Assembly (NCBI RefSeq): GCF_001012825.1 | Contig: NZ_LCZJ02000001.1 | Span: forward strand, 1-62,402 | Direction of reading: 5' to 3' | Source: Paenibacillus etheri | Lineage (GTDB): Bacteria > Bacillota > Bacilli > Paenibacillales > Paenibacillaceae | Length of the DNA: 62,402 bases | Part shown: piece by piece, positions 1 to 8,700 of the stretch | Layout: each line of letters opens with the position of its first letter | Position numbering within the stretch: position 1 is the first letter of the stretch | The notes under the pieces: model-generated | The model's input: the letters and a program-made list of their open reading frames with translations, nothing else | The model's database searches: none | What the model was told of the DNA's origin: nothing | Position numbers and translations under genes: made by a program

Positions 1-56
1 GTGGAAGTGCAGTAATGCATGGAGCTGACCAATACTAATCGGTCGAGGGCTTATCC
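1..56 (+). rRNA. 23S rRNA, 3' end only
   Basis: The first bases match the conserved 3' end of bacterial 23S rRNA, including the run GACCAATACTAATCGGTCGA at about 26-45. The gene enters from outside the window. The end at about 56 is judged from the usual 23S terminus and could be off by a few bases. About 135 bases of 23S-5S spacer follow, with no tRNA gene. Confidence 0.93.
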
Positions 57-190
57 TATATTTAAAACGCAAATTCAATTCGGATTCAGTTTTCAGGCAT
101 CAAGCCTGTAACCAATAAGCTGCATGTCCTTTCTGAGGGCTGATATTTTCTCGCAGCGATTTCGAGAAGCGGAAGCTTCGAAAAATCATG

Positions 191-307
191 TTTGGTGGCG
201 ATAGCGGAGGGGTTCCACGCGTACCCATCCCGAACACGACCGTTAAGCCCTCCAGCGCCGATGGTACTTGGACCGAAGGGTCCTGGGAGAGTAGGACGTT
301 GCCAAGC
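191..307 (+). rRNA. 5S rRNA
   Basis: A complete 5S rRNA of about 117 bases. It begins TTTGGTGGCGATAGCGGAGG, holds the conserved CCGAACACG and AGCGCCGATGGTA segments, and ends GTAGGACGTTGCCAAGC. The 5' and 3' ends pair (TTTGGTGGC with GTTGCCAAG). RNase M5, which matures 5S rRNA in Bacillota, is encoded at 14800-15351. Confidence 0.95.
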
Positions 308-312
308 AGATG

Positions 313-356
313 AAGCCATTGTTGATAATATCAGCAGTGGCTTTTTTCTTTTTTTA
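313..356 (+). terminator. Terminator of the rRNA operon
   Basis: The stem AAGCCATTG / CAGTGGCTT (one G-U pair) is followed by a long T-rich tail at 342-356. It sits six bases after the 5S gene and should end the rRNA transcript. Confidence 0.85.
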
Positions 357-562
357 TTGTGTAAGTGTTTAAGGCTAGTAATAACATTAGAATAGGTTAC
401 TGTGGAATGACATTTTTGTTACCGACGCCGCGGTAGATACAAGTATAATAGAAAAGTGCTAATAGTTAGCAGATATTTAATACGAAGGAACTACTCATAA
501 ATTCTAACTTTGAATTTTCTTGTGTCTTTAGATGCATTGTAGAGGTAGGGAGGATTTAAGGC

Positions 563-976
563 ATGAAACATTTAAAAATATTTAAGTTAATAATGATTTC
601 TTGTATTTTAACTTTAATACTGGCAAGTTGCGGGGCCAAGGAACCTAAGTGGGATACTTTTGAGGGTGCACTGAATGAGAAAAGCTTCCCTGTCCCCCAT
701 GAGGCCAACTCACCAGACCAGACTACTACTAACGTTGCTATGGATTATGTACGTTATTCTTTACCTGGATTAAAGGAGAAGAATGGTATTCCGGATCCTT
801 ATATGGAGGCTATTAAAGCCTGGGGATGGACAGAACAAGAAGATGATGATAGTGATTCTTCAGGTGTTTTTCTGAAGGAAGGGTTAACGGTTCATTTAAC
901 AGTGCATGATGATTATTTTGTAGTGATGATCCCCAAAGAAAAGAAGACCTCCATTAAAGGTCTTAAGACAAAATAA
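563..976 (+). CDS. Small lipoprotein of unknown function
   Basis: A 137-residue protein with a lipoprotein signal: charged start (MKHLKIFK), hydrophobic core at about 9-21, and lipobox LASC with the cysteine near residue 23. It should be lipidated and held on the outer face of the membrane. The mature part is acidic and I recognise no domain. The ATG at 563 is supported by GGGAGGA seven bases upstream. A TATAAT lies at 444-449 without a convincing -35. The gene stands alone between the rRNA terminator and its own hairpin. The lipoprotein call is solid; the role is unknown. Confidence 0.8.
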   Translation: MKHLKIFKLIMISCILTLILASCGAKEPKWDTFEGALNEKSFPVPHEANSPDQTTTNVAMDYVRYSLPGLKEKNGIPDPYMEAIKAWGWTEQEDDDSDSSGVFLKEGLTVHLTVHDDYFVVMIPKEKKTSIKGLKTK

Positions 977-981
977 AGAAT

Positions 982-1014
982 CGCCATCCTTTAGGGATGG
1001 CGGTTTATTTTTTA
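982..1014. terminator. Probably two-way terminator
   Basis: A perfect 8-base stem (CGCCATCC / GGATGGCG) around a 5-base loop, with GTTTATTTTTT after it on the + strand and ATTCTTTATTTT on the - strand. It lies between the convergent ends of the lipoprotein gene and the - strand membrane protein gene, so it probably serves both. Confidence 0.8.
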
Positions 1015-1049
1015 ATACATGTAAATTGCATGAGCTATACTACTGAACT

Positions 1050-1574
1050 TTATTGAGAGTAATAGGATACATCGGTCGGATTGAATTTCAACATGCCTCC
1101 CTGACCCTGTCGATTCAGTCTGAATAGAGTATAAAGGCGAGGCAGCAGGAGCCATAAGTGGCAAGTGATCAGTGATACTGTAAATGCCGGTGGTGACCAA
1201 AAAATAAAGAGTGCTGCGATACAAAGGCCGATATAGAAGTTATGTAGCTGTACTTTACGGAATATACGATAACTAATGTGTTGATCAGGCATAAACCCCA
1301 GCCAAGGCAGTTTAAATGAGACAGACCATCTTTTTGAAATGGGATGTCCTGAGATTAAAAGAACTGAGCGTGAAATAACATATTGGACCCAGAAGGCTAC
1401 AGGCGCTGCTATGATTATGTAGAGAATGCTCCACCAGGAAAGAAATACGGTTTCGAGCACAAGGACTAATAGGGGAAGCGTAATATAAATAGGCAGTAGG
1501 CGTGCCGTTAGATTGATTTTTTTAATTAGTTTATATTGATAGAATGTAGCTGCACCTTTGGTAGTGGGTTCCAT
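1050..1574 (-). CDS. Membrane protein of unknown function
   Basis: 174 residues with about four hydrophobic segments (near 25-45, 48-70, 112-130 and 133-150), so an integral membrane protein. The tail after the last segment is basic and then polar. I recognise no family. The ATG at 1574 is preceded, on the - strand, by GAGGAGG at a rather long distance of about 14 bases. It occupies the spot between the rRNA operon and csfB and points against the surrounding genes. Function cannot be given. Confidence 0.72.
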   Translation of the reverse strand: MEPTTKGAATFYQYKLIKKINLTARLLPIYITLPLLVLVLETVFLSWWSILYIIIAAPVAFWVQYVISRSVLLISGHPISKRWSVSFKLPWLGFMPDQHISYRIFRKVQLHNFYIGLCIAALFIFWSPPAFTVSLITCHLWLLLPRLYTLFRLNRQGQGGMLKFNPTDVSYYSQ

Positions 1575-1724
1575 AGATAATAGTCTAACCTCCTCGTGAA
1601 TTCGTATGTTCTTAATATCGGCGATTGGCTGTAATTTATTAAACTGGGGCGGAAATTCACCGATATAACGGCAACGGAATATATATAATGCACGATACGA
1701 AGGATATGAAAAAACTATGAAAAG

Positions 1725-1754
1725 GTTTAAAATGATAGAAGGTGTATCATACTG
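1725..1754 (+). promoter_or_regulatory. Possible forespore (sigma-F/G) promoter of csfB
   Basis: GTTTA at 1725-1729 fits the sigma-F -35 pattern, and CATACTG at 1748-1754 resembles the sigma-F/G -10, with an 18-base spacer and 28 bases before the csfB start. csfB is forespore-expressed in B. subtilis. The GG usual before a sigma-F -10 is missing, so this is tentative. Confidence 0.35.
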
Positions 1755-1782
1755 TTCTTAAAAGAGTCAAGGTGGGATGGTT

Positions 1783-1968
1783 ATGGAACAGCAAACCGGG
1801 CAAGCTTGTATTATTTGTGGACAGGTGAAAGAGGAAGGTATTGTGATTGTCTCGCATTTTATTTGTGAGGAATGTGAGGCTGAGATGATACGTACCGAGG
1901 CTGAGGATGCCAAGTACCGTTTTTTTATCGGCCGCATGAAGAAGATTGGATTGCAAAAGAACGCTTAA
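1783..1968 (+). CDS. csfB: Gin, inhibitor of sigma-G
   Basis: A 61-residue zinc protein with cysteines at 9, 12, 28 and 31 (CIIC and CEEC) and the Gin family pattern GIVIVSHFICEECE followed by KYRFFIGRMKK. In B. subtilis Gin (CsfB) binds sigma-G and keeps it silent until engulfment ends; it also acts on sigma-E. The ATG at 1783 is chosen because AAGGTGGG at 1769-1776 leaves six bases, while the ATG at 1777 would touch it. Its position between the rRNA operon and the speA-tmk genes matches B. subtilis. Together with Fin at 24.5 kb, both forespore anti-sigma proteins are in this window. Confidence 0.9.
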   Translation: MEQQTGQACIICGQVKEEGIVIVSHFICEECEAEMIRTEAEDAKYRFFIGRMKKIGLQKNA

Positions 1969-2052
1969 GTAGAGTAACTCTGTTAAATGATGCGGTTAAG
2001 AGAGCGGTCTGGATGAAAGATACGATGGCTGCATTAGTGATATTCAATATAC

Positions 2053-2090
2053 GGCTTCCTCGTTCTTCAGGCGGGAGGAGCCATTTTGTT
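2053..2090 (+). terminator. Hairpin after csfB, weak terminator
   Basis: GGCTTCCTC pairs with GGAGGAGCC (one mismatch) around a 12-base loop, followed by ATTTTGTTG. It could end the csfB transcript, but the T-run is short. Confidence 0.45.
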
Positions 2091-2177
2091 GTCCATGGGG
2101 CTGCTTTTGCACTGAAGCATAGGCGTTTATCAATATTTACGTTAAAATAGAAGGAACCCTATGGGAAGGAATTTAAT

Positions 2178-3719
2178 ATGAATAAACTACAACGTTGTAG
2201 GGCGCCTATATACGAAATGCTGGAACAATATAGAATTATGGGTAATAGATCATATCATGTGCCAGGTCATAAAAATGGAGAGGCATATGATGGCGTTGAA
2301 GGCGCTGGCTTTTTAGATGAGGTAATGAAGTATGATGTTACGGAAATTTCCGGAACGGATGATCTTCATCATCCTGAGGGAGTTATCAAGGAAGCGCAAG
2401 AGTTGGCAGCAGATTGCTTTGGAGCAGAGGAAAGCTTTTTTCTGGTTGGTGGGAGTACAACCGGCAATCTGGCTCTTATTCTAACCGCTTGTCCCGAGCC
2501 TGGAATGATTATGATTCTTCAACGAAATGTGCATAAGTCAATCATTCATGGACTGATGTTGGCGGGAGTGCGTGCTGTTTTTCTGGAGCCGCTGATTGAC
2601 CCTCTTAGCGGCTTAGCAGTGGCGCCGGCGGCAGAAGCTGTTAAGGCTGCACTTGCAGCCTATCCTGAAGCCGCAGCAGTACTTGTTACCATGCCGAATT
2701 ATTACGGCATGGGCAGTGATCTTGCGCCCCTCGCGCGTATTTGTCACGACAGCGGTGTGCCGCTGCTTGTGGATGAGGCGCACGGGGCGCATTATGGGCA
2801 GCACCCGGCGCTGCCAGCCGGGGCGCTTGCTTGTGGCGCGGACGGTGTTGTGCAGTCCACGCACAAGATGCTCACAGCGATGACCATGGGCGCTATGCTG
2901 CATGTTCAAGGGCCGCGGCTCGACCGCGCCCTGCTCCGGCAGCGGCTCGCCATGGTGCAGAGCTCCAGTCCATCATATCCTATGATGGCGTCGCTGGATC
3001 TTGCCCGGCGGCTGCTGCACAGCCGGGGCAAGGATGCCTTCACGGCGGGGCTGGCCGCCGTGAACGTCCTGCGGCGCGGGCTCGCGCAGCTGCCGCGCTA
3101 CGGGATGGTGCAGCCGGCAGAGCCGCTGCACCCGAATACGCCGCCTGATTCTATGGCGGCGTACGTGACACAGGACCCCTTCAAAGTCGTCATTTATGAC
3201 GCCACCGGGGTCCTGAGCGGCTTCGAGCTGCAGCGCAGGCTCGAGACAAAGGGCTGCGTGCCGGAGATGAGCGATGACCGGCACGTAGTGCTGCTCTTCA
3301 GCCTTGGATCGAAGGCTGAAGATGCAGATCAATTGCTGCAGGCGTTGCGGGAAATAGATTCGGTGGAATCTTCCGAATCACCGCACACTCTTGGCATACT
3401 AGAATCTCGAAATATTTCCACGTGGAACAATTTCGATTCTTTACAAATCTCACAACCCGTTTCCTTCTCATTGAAGCCGGTGTCAGCGAATGAGATTGAA
3501 AGCATTGATCTTGGACATTGCGTGGGTAGAGTAGCAGCGGAGATGGTTATTCCATATCCGCCGGGCATTCCGATCTTATATCCGGGTGAAGTGATCACAG
3601 ATCAGATCCAAAGAAGACTGGCTGGTTTAGCCAAAGGAGGCGCCAAATTTCAGGCTTGTACTGATCCGGTCTTGCAGCGCATTGAGGTATACAACATTCA
3701 GAAGGGCGGAGAAGCATAA
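2178..3719 (+). CDS. Orn/Lys/Arg decarboxylase family protein (YaaO type)
   Basis: 513 residues, a PLP enzyme of the group I Orn/Lys/Arg decarboxylases, in the short form without the N-terminal wing domain. Visible are DEAHGAH at 199-205 and QSTHK with the probable PLP lysine at 230, then a smaller C-terminal domain with PYPPGIPILYPGE. Substrate (arginine, lysine or ornithine) cannot be told from sequence. Start ATG 2178 follows GGGAAGGAA. Position before tmk matches B. subtilis yaaO. Codons from about 2720 to 3330 are strikingly GC-rich (63-77% in hand-counted rows against about 33% near the start), suggesting the middle of the gene was replaced by recombination. The reading frame is intact. 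Confidence 0.88.
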   Translation: MNKLQRCRAPIYEMLEQYRIMGNRSYHVPGHKNGEAYDGVEGAGFLDEVMKYDVTEISGTDDLHHPEGVIKEAQELAADCFGAEESFFLVGGSTTGNLALILTACPEPGMIMILQRNVHKSIIHGLMLAGVRAVFLEPLIDPLSGLAVAPAAEAVKAALAAYPEAAAVLVTMPNYYGMGSDLAPLARICHDSGVPLLVDEAHGAHYGQHPALPAGALACGADGVVQSTHKMLTAMTMGAMLHVQGPRLDRALLRQRLAMVQSSSPSYPMMASLDLARRLLHSRGKDAFTAGLAAVNVLRRGLAQLPRYGMVQPAEPLHPNTPPDSMAAYVTQDPFKVVIYDATGVLSGFELQRRLETKGCVPEMSDDRHVVLLFSLGSKAEDADQLLQALREIDSVESSESPHTLGILESRNISTWNNFDSLQISQPVSFSLKPVSANEIESIDLGHCVGRVAAEMVIPYPPGIPILYPGEVITDQIQRRLAGLAKGGAKFQACTDPVLQRIEVYNIQKGGEA

Positions 3720-4361
3720 GTGGGAAAAGAAGGTTTCTTCATAACATTAGAAGGGGGCGACGGTTCCGGAAAAACAACGGTACTAGGTAGAGTAGCAGCC
3801 TATTTACAGAACCGGTCCATGCCTTATCGAATTACACGCGAGCCGGGTGGTGTTGAGATTGCTGAGAAGATTCGCTCCATTATTCTAGATCCTGCCCATA
3901 CAGCTATGGATACGCGTACAGAGGCATTGCTATACGCTGCATCAAGAAGCCAACATCTAGCCGAAGTCGTTGAGCCAGCTCTTAGAGAAGGGCTTACTGT
4001 TCTCTGCGATCGCTTTGTAGACAGCAGCCTTGTTTATCAAGGACATGCGAGAGGACTCGGAATAGAAGAGGTATGGAGTATTAATCGTTTTGCGATCGGG
4101 GACCGTATGCCGGATTTAACTTTTTATCTGGATGTAGACCCAGAGATAGGGTTGTCACGGATTGCCGCGAATCAAGAACGGGAAGTAAATCGTCTGGATC
4201 TGGAGAGTCTTTCATTTCATCAGAAGGTTCGTGAAGGCTATCAATTATTAGTTGATACAAATCCGGGCAGAATAGTAGTTCTGGATGCTAATCGTCCTAT
4301 TCATATGGTAGAACAAGATATCGTGAGAACTCTTGAAGAGAGAGTATTAAAGGGTTTTTAG
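3720..4361 (+). CDS. tmk: Thymidylate kinase
   Basis: 213 residues. It phosphorylates dTMP to dTDP, needed for dTTP and DNA replication. The Walker A loop GGDGSGKTT is at 12-20, the TREPGG motif near 40, and [12 protein letters not shown] carries the family DR signature. The start is GTG at 3720, directly after the stop of the decarboxylase gene (3717-3719), with AAGGGCGGAG just upstream, so the two genes are probably co-translated. Length and order (before darA and holB) are as in B. subtilis. Confidence 0.96.
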   Translation: MGKEGFFITLEGGDGSGKTTVLGRVAAYLQNRSMPYRITREPGGVEIAEKIRSIILDPAHTAMDTRTEALLYAASRSQHLAEVVEPALREGLTVLCDRFVDSSLVYQGHARGLGIEEVWSINRFAIGDRMPDLTFYLDVDPEIGLSRIAANQEREVNRLDLESLSFHQKVREGYQLLVDTNPGRIVVLDANRPIHMVEQDIVRTLEERVLKGF

Positions 4362-4451
4362 GGTGTTTTGTCTAATATAATAAGAGAAGTGACAGATAAC
4401 TTGGCGTGTGTTTATGAAGTAAGGGTTACTACGAGTAACTTTAAGTAGTAA

Positions 4452-4814
<363 letters not shown>

Positions 4815-4863
4815 GTATAATATAGATTAGCAAGCCATTTACAAAAAGGGCGGTAGATAACCT

Positions 4864-5307
4864 TTGAAGATCAATCCGGGGTATAGGCCCTTGAAGAGTG
4901 AGATGATAAATGCAGAAGGGGCTAACAAACCCGTTCAGCAAAAAACGTTCTCTGATGTTTTTCAGCAGCAAAGTGAACAGAAAACCAAAGATGAACTAAA
5001 TCGCCAGATCAAAGAAATACAGTCACAAGGGGATCGTTTATCTAAGTCCATGACGATTCGCGAGCTTACCATTTACCGGATGATGATCAAAAGGTTTTTG
5101 GAAGAAACGGCTCGAAGAGGCGTTACTCTGAAAGAAACACGCGGATGGGATCGACGTGGCCGTGGCAAGCGTTACAAGCTCCTTGAGGAAATTGATTCGG
5201 CTTTGCTATCTATGGCAGATGATTTGCTGAATAGTGAGCAAGGCCGGATAGATCTTTTGGGACGCGTTGGAGAAATTCGCGGGTTGTTAATCAACCTTTC
5301 TTTTTAA
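4864..5307 (+). CDS. yaaR: YaaR family protein (DUF327)
   Basis: 147 residues, conserved in Bacillota between darA and holB; no biochemical role is established. The protein is charged and mostly helical, with KSMTIRELTIYRMMIKRFLE at about 60-79 and KETRGWDRRGRGKRYKLLEE near 100-119, the conserved core. No membrane segment or signal. The start is TTG 4864, with GGGCGG about ten bases upstream. Recognised from gene order and the core pattern. Confidence 0.85.
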   Translation: MKINPGYRPLKSEMINAEGANKPVQQKTFSDVFQQQSEQKTKDELNRQIKEIQSQGDRLSKSMTIRELTIYRMMIKRFLEETARRGVTLKETRGWDRRGRGKRYKLLEEIDSALLSMADDLLNSEQGRIDLLGRVGEIRGLLINLSF

Positions 5308-5308
5308 A

Positions 5309-5405
5309 ATATAAGAAAGTATAAGTTTCACACTATACTTTATCCTTATATTTCTCGATTAAACGCTTACCGTTCTTATAAGGACGCCGAAGGCGTTTAT
5401 GCTTG
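5309..5405 (+). repeat. Family A palindromic repeat, copy A1
   Basis: Two adjacent hairpins. The first (5309-5351) has arms ATATAAG + AAAGTATA facing TATACTTT + CTTATAT around the loop AGTTTCACAC. The second (5360-5399) has arms TAAACGC / GCGTTTA with inner CGTTCTTATAAGGACG. Copies with the same layout lie at 17308, 23364 (inverted), 29493 and, diverged, 11862 (inverted). It fills nearly the whole gap between yaaR and holB. Confidence 0.85.
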
Positions 5406-5424
5406 AAAGTTTTGGGAGGAAATT

Positions 5425-6399
5425 ATGCCTTTTCATGATATAGTAGGCCAGGAGAACGCCAAGCGGCTACTCCAAAATGCCTTGCGCAAAGAAGCTGTGA
5501 GTCATGCTTATTTATTTACAGGGCCGGCAGGCAGTGGACAAATGAAAACGGCGCTGATGTTTGCCCAAGCTATATTTTGTACCCAGAGCAAGGACGATGC
5601 TTGTGGGGAATGCCTGGAGTGCCGTAAAGTAGAGCACGGAAACCACCCTGATTTGTCACTGCTGCAGCCAGATGGAGCAAGTATTAAAATAGATCAAATC
5701 CGTGAGCTGCAGCGCGTCTTTTCCTATCGTTCAGAGGGTGTGAATCCGAAAGTTTATATCATAGATGGAGCAGACAAAATGACGGTACAAGCTGCTAATA
5801 GTCTGCTGAAATTTCTGGAGGAACCACCAGCTCCGGCTGTTGGAATCTTAATTTCTGATAATAGCCGTTCCTTATTGCCAACGATTCAGTCGCGGACCCA
5901 ACGGATTCCATTTAGTCCGTTAAATCCGGATATTATGCTCCAAGCTCTGGCAAGTGAGGGCGTTCCCATACCCTTAGCTCGATGTGCAGTATCACTTAGT
6001 TCAGGACTTGATGGTTGCAGGAAACTTTTGGAACAGAATTGGTTTGCAGAAATGAGAAATGTAATGTTACAATTAGCTAAGGAGTCCTTAGGCAAGGGCA
6101 GCTCCGCTGTAGCAACTGCTGGGCAGAAGCTGTTCAAGACCGGACTCGCTGAACATTTGGATATCTTCTTCAGCATGTTCCATCTGTGGTTTAAAGATAT
6201 GCTTTACTTCCTGTACCGTAAGCATGAGAGTATCGTTTTCATAGATCAGTTAGACTTTATTTCCAGGCATGCCCGTGAGCGGAGTGCGGAACAATGGGTG
6301 GCTTATATGGGATTTGCTGCAGAGAGCACTAAGAAGCTGCGATCCAATGCCAATGCCCAGTTGTGTCTGGAGCAGTTTTTAATCCGACTGGAAAGTTAA
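5425..6399 (+). CDS. holB: DNA polymerase III delta' subunit
   Basis: 324 residues, the clamp-loader delta' subunit that opens the beta clamp with delta and tau. AAA+ features: HAYLFTGPAGSG at about 27-38, a zinc site with cysteines at 52, 60, 63 and 66 (CGECLEC), and the LLKFLEEPP sensor segment near 127-135. The P-loop reads GPAGSGQMKT, with an extra residue where GK is expected, so ATP binding is probably lost, as in other delta' subunits. Start ATG 5425 follows GGGAGGA. It lies in the usual place before ricT. Confidence 0.94.
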   Translation: MPFHDIVGQENAKRLLQNALRKEAVSHAYLFTGPAGSGQMKTALMFAQAIFCTQSKDDACGECLECRKVEHGNHPDLSLLQPDGASIKIDQIRELQRVFSYRSEGVNPKVYIIDGADKMTVQAANSLLKFLEEPPAPAVGILISDNSRSLLPTIQSRTQRIPFSPLNPDIMLQALASEGVPIPLARCAVSLSSGLDGCRKLLEQNWFAEMRNVMLQLAKESLGKGSSAVATAGQKLFKTGLAEHLDIFFSMFHLWFKDMLYFLYRKHESIVFIDQLDFISRHARERSAEQWVAYMGFAAESTKKLRSNANAQLCLEQFLIRLES

Positions 6400-6409
6400 A
6401 GGATTAGTT

Positions 6410-6505
6410 ATGATATATCCTCCGGATGTCGCTTTACCTGGAAATATCGTTTTAACAGACGAGGAAGGACAAGCATGGATCATCAGGGAGCGGACATGCC
6501 CATAG
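6410..6505 (+). CDS. Possible 31-residue peptide between holB and ricT
   Basis: An open frame of 31 codons from ATG 6410 to TAG 6503-6505, with AAAGGA about six bases before the start. The predicted peptide begins MIYPPDVALPGNIVLTDEEG and ends in RERTCP; it is soluble and has no membrane segment. I recognise no homologue. The gap between holB and ricT would otherwise be 139 empty bases. It may be a real small gene or chance. Confidence 0.3.
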   Translation: MIYPPDVALPGNIVLTDEEGQAWIIRERTCP

Positions 6506-6538
6506 GTTCCTTTTACCGGCAAACAAGGGGGTTAATTT

Positions 6539-7339
6539 TTGTACAGCGTAGTAGGTGTCCGTTTTAAAAAAGCGGGTAAAATATATTATTTCGATCCACT
6601 TGATTTTCCGATTGAACGGGATCAATATGTTATTGTGGAGACAGCACGTGGGGTTGAATATGGTAAAGTTGTTGTAGGCAAAAAAGAGGTGGAAGAATCC
6701 GACGTAGTTTTGCCCCTCAAAAAAGTGATGCGTATTGCCGGAGAAACCGATGGACGCGTTGTTGAAGAGAACAAAGCGGCCGCTAAAGAGGCTTTTACCA
6801 CCTGTTTAAATAAAATACGCGACCATGGTCTCAAAATGAAGCTCGTCGATGTAGAGTTTACTTTTGACCGTAATAAGATTATATTTTACTTTACGGCCGA
6901 AGGACGGGTCGACTTTAGAGAATTGGTTAAGGATCTAGCAAGTATCTTCCGGACTCGCATTGAGCTACGGCAAATTGGGGTGCGTGACGAGGCTAAAATG
7001 CTAGGTGGACTTGGACCTTGTGGACGAGTGCTTTGTTGTTCATCTTGGTTAGGGGATTTTGAACCCGTATCCATTAAAATGGCCAAGGATCAGAACCTGT
7101 CACTTAATCCGACGAAGATTTCAGGACTTTGTGGACGTCTGATGTGTTGTTTGAAATTTGAGCATGACAATTATGAGAGTGTAAAGGAAGAAATGCCAGC
7201 GGTCGGCAAGATTGTCGTGACCTCATTGGGTGATGGCAAAGTAGTAGGACTTAATGCCGGAAGCCGTACGGTTCATGTACAGTTGTTTGAAGTGGGCAAA
7301 GTTAAGGAACTTCCAATGGATGATGTTGTCGTCAAGTAA
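6539..7339 (+). CDS. ricT: RicT (YaaT), PSP1-domain regulator of RNA processing
   Basis: 266 residues. In B. subtilis RicT forms a complex with RicA and RicF that carries iron-sulfur clusters, promotes RNase Y processing of certain mRNAs, and is needed for sporulation, competence and biofilms. The PSP1 region shows cysteines at 161, 166, 167 (GPCGRVLCC) and 198, 203, 204 (GLCGRLMCC). The start is TTG 6539 after AAGGGGG. Order holB-ricT-yabA matches B. subtilis. Confidence 0.94.
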   Translation: MYSVVGVRFKKAGKIYYFDPLDFPIERDQYVIVETARGVEYGKVVVGKKEVEESDVVLPLKKVMRIAGETDGRVVEENKAAAKEAFTTCLNKIRDHGLKMKLVDVEFTFDRNKIIFYFTAEGRVDFRELVKDLASIFRTRIELRQIGVRDEAKMLGGLGPCGRVLCCSSWLGDFEPVSIKMAKDQNLSLNPTKISGLCGRLMCCLKFEHDNYESVKEEMPAVGKIVVTSLGDGKVVGLNAGSRTVHVQLFEVGKVKELPMDDVVVK

Positions 7340-7370
7340 ACCATTATAAGGTTACTTTCGGGGTGGAAAC

Positions 7371-7736
7371 TTGGAGAAGAAAAATATATTTGCACACATG
7401 CAGGATATGGAAGCACAGATGGAAACGATGCGCGCCAATCTTGGAGAATGGAAACAGACGGTAAAAGAACTGATGGAAGCTAATCAGAGGTTAACTCTGG
7501 AGAATGAACAGCTTCGCAAAATTTTAAAGCGGGATGCACCTTTGGATCCTACCGTAGATTCTGCGGAGGCGGAAGCTCTTTTAGCTGCCGGAGAGGGAAC
7601 AGAAGAGGTTGTCGGGGAAGGTTATGACAACTTGGCCCGGCTTTACCATGAAGGCTTTCACATCTGTAATGTTTATTTTGGACATTTACGCACGGAAGGT
7701 GATTGTCTGTTCTGTCTTTCTTTTCTTAATAAATGA
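7371..7736 (+). CDS. yabA: Replication initiation control protein YabA
   Basis: 121 residues. YabA binds DnaA and the DnaN clamp and holds back re-initiation of replication. The N-terminal 50 residues form a coiled coil (leucine/methionine heptads, [18 protein letters not shown]). The C-terminal zinc site is visible as H97, C99, C112 and C115. Between them is an acidic linker. The start is TTG 7371 with GGGGTGG upstream. A strong terminator follows, closing the tmk-yabA group. Confidence 0.94.
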   Translation: MEKKNIFAHMQDMEAQMETMRANLGEWKQTVKELMEANQRLTLENEQLRKILKRDAPLDPTVDSAEAEALLAAGEGTEEVVGEGYDNLARLYHEGFHICNVYFGHLRTEGDCLFCLSFLNK

Positions 7737-7746
7737 GGATATCCAG

Positions 7747-7776
7747 CCGTAGGAGATTGATCCTACGGTTTTTTTG
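7747..7776 (+). terminator. Terminator after yabA
   Basis: Perfect 8-base stem CCGTAGGA / TCCTACGG with a 6-base loop, then TTTTTTT. Confidence 0.92.
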
Positions 7777-7789
7777 AATTTTAGCTGAA

Positions 7790-7918
7790 TGAAGATAGTT
7801 TTGTTTCGATGATTATTCACAGATGTCTATGCTCAACAAAACAAAGCGTATGCTTACGAAGCAAGTTTTGTCTCGATGATTTATTCAATGAAGCTTAGCT
7901 CAACAAAACTTTTAGGAG
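7790..7918 (+). repeat. Family B repeat upstream of trmN
   Basis: One palindromic unit (7835-7874): ACAAAAC...GTTTTGT arms around AGCGTATGCTTACGAAGC. It is flanked on both sides by related spacers of the form GTTTTGTnTCGATGATT...GCTCAACAAAAC. The last half-site runs straight into the trmN ribosome binding site (ACAAAACTTTTAGGAG, 7903-7918). The same layout, with three units, precedes pabB at 53494-53711. Confidence 0.8.
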
Positions 7919-7926
7919 ATTATTAC

Positions 7927-8700
7927 ATGACGAATTCTTTTAACGATATATCTGTTCCTTTGTTACCGACGGAGCGGGTGGATGATTTACTAACGCATGA
8001 CTTGCGAATTATTCAAAGTGACGAAGTATTTAGCTTTTCTATGGATGCTGTACTGCTTGCTCGTTTCGCCAGCGTTCCGCCACGTGGTAGAGTCCTGGAT
8101 CTTTGTACCGGAAATGGTGTAATACCTATTTTGATGACGACCCGAACAAAAGCTTCTATAGAAGGGATTGAAATTCAGCCCCGTTTAGCGGATATGGCTC
8201 GGCGTAGCGTGGCTCTAAATGGGCTACAGGACCAGGTTGTGATCCATGAAGGCGATTTACGTGAGTTATATAAAGTTGCAGGGCATGGCGTATATGATGC
8301 GATAACAGTGAATCCTCCTTATATGCCGCTTAACGGCAGTGACCTCAAGCTGAACACTCATCAGGCTATGGCTCGTCATGAAATTGGATGTACACTGGAG
8401 GAGGTCATTCAAGCCTGTGTGAGACTGGTTCGCACCGGAGGAAAGGTAAGTATGGTTCACAAGCCACAACGCTTGGTGGATATTATTAGTCTTATGAGGA
8501 AATATAGGCTCGAGCCTAAGATTATTCGCTTTGTACATCCACGTGCGCATCTGGAGGCTAATATGGTATTAATCGAAGCGATTCGTGATGGCAAGCCGGA
8601 GGCTCGTTTACATCCACCACTCATTGTATATAATGAGGACAATCAATACTGTCCAGAAATTATGGACATCTACTATGGTGCTAAAGAGGGTAAATCATGA
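7927..8700 (+). CDS. trmN: tRNA1(Val) A37 N6-methyltransferase type (YabB)
   Basis: 257 residues. A class I SAM-dependent methyltransferase: motif I VLDLCTGNGVIPI near residue 58, then the N6-adenine signature NPPYMPL. By family it methylates an adenine in tRNA; the exact tRNA is not shown here. ATG 7927 is preferred over a start 51 bases upstream because TAGGAG lies eight bases before it and the upstream part is family B repeat. It overlaps rsmI by four bases (ATGA). The yazA gene found next to it in B. subtilis is absent. Confidence 0.92.
   Translation: MTNSFNDISVPLLPTERVDDLLTHDLRIIQSDEVFSFSMDAVLLARFASVPPRGRVLDLCTGNGVIPILMTTRTKASIEGIEIQPRLADMARRSVALNGLQDQVVIHEGDLRELYKVAGHGVYDAITVNPPYMPLNGSDLKLNTHQAMARHEIGCTLEEVIQACVRLVRTGGKVSMVHKPQRLVDIISLMRKYRLEPKIIRFVHPRAHLEANMVLIEAIRDGKPEARLHPPLIVYNEDNQYCPEIMDIYYGAKEGKS

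Noticed and set aside
2831-3332. Alternative frames inside the decarboxylase GC-rich patch
   Set aside because: Same cause: high GC removes stops. The main frame carries the active-site motifs.
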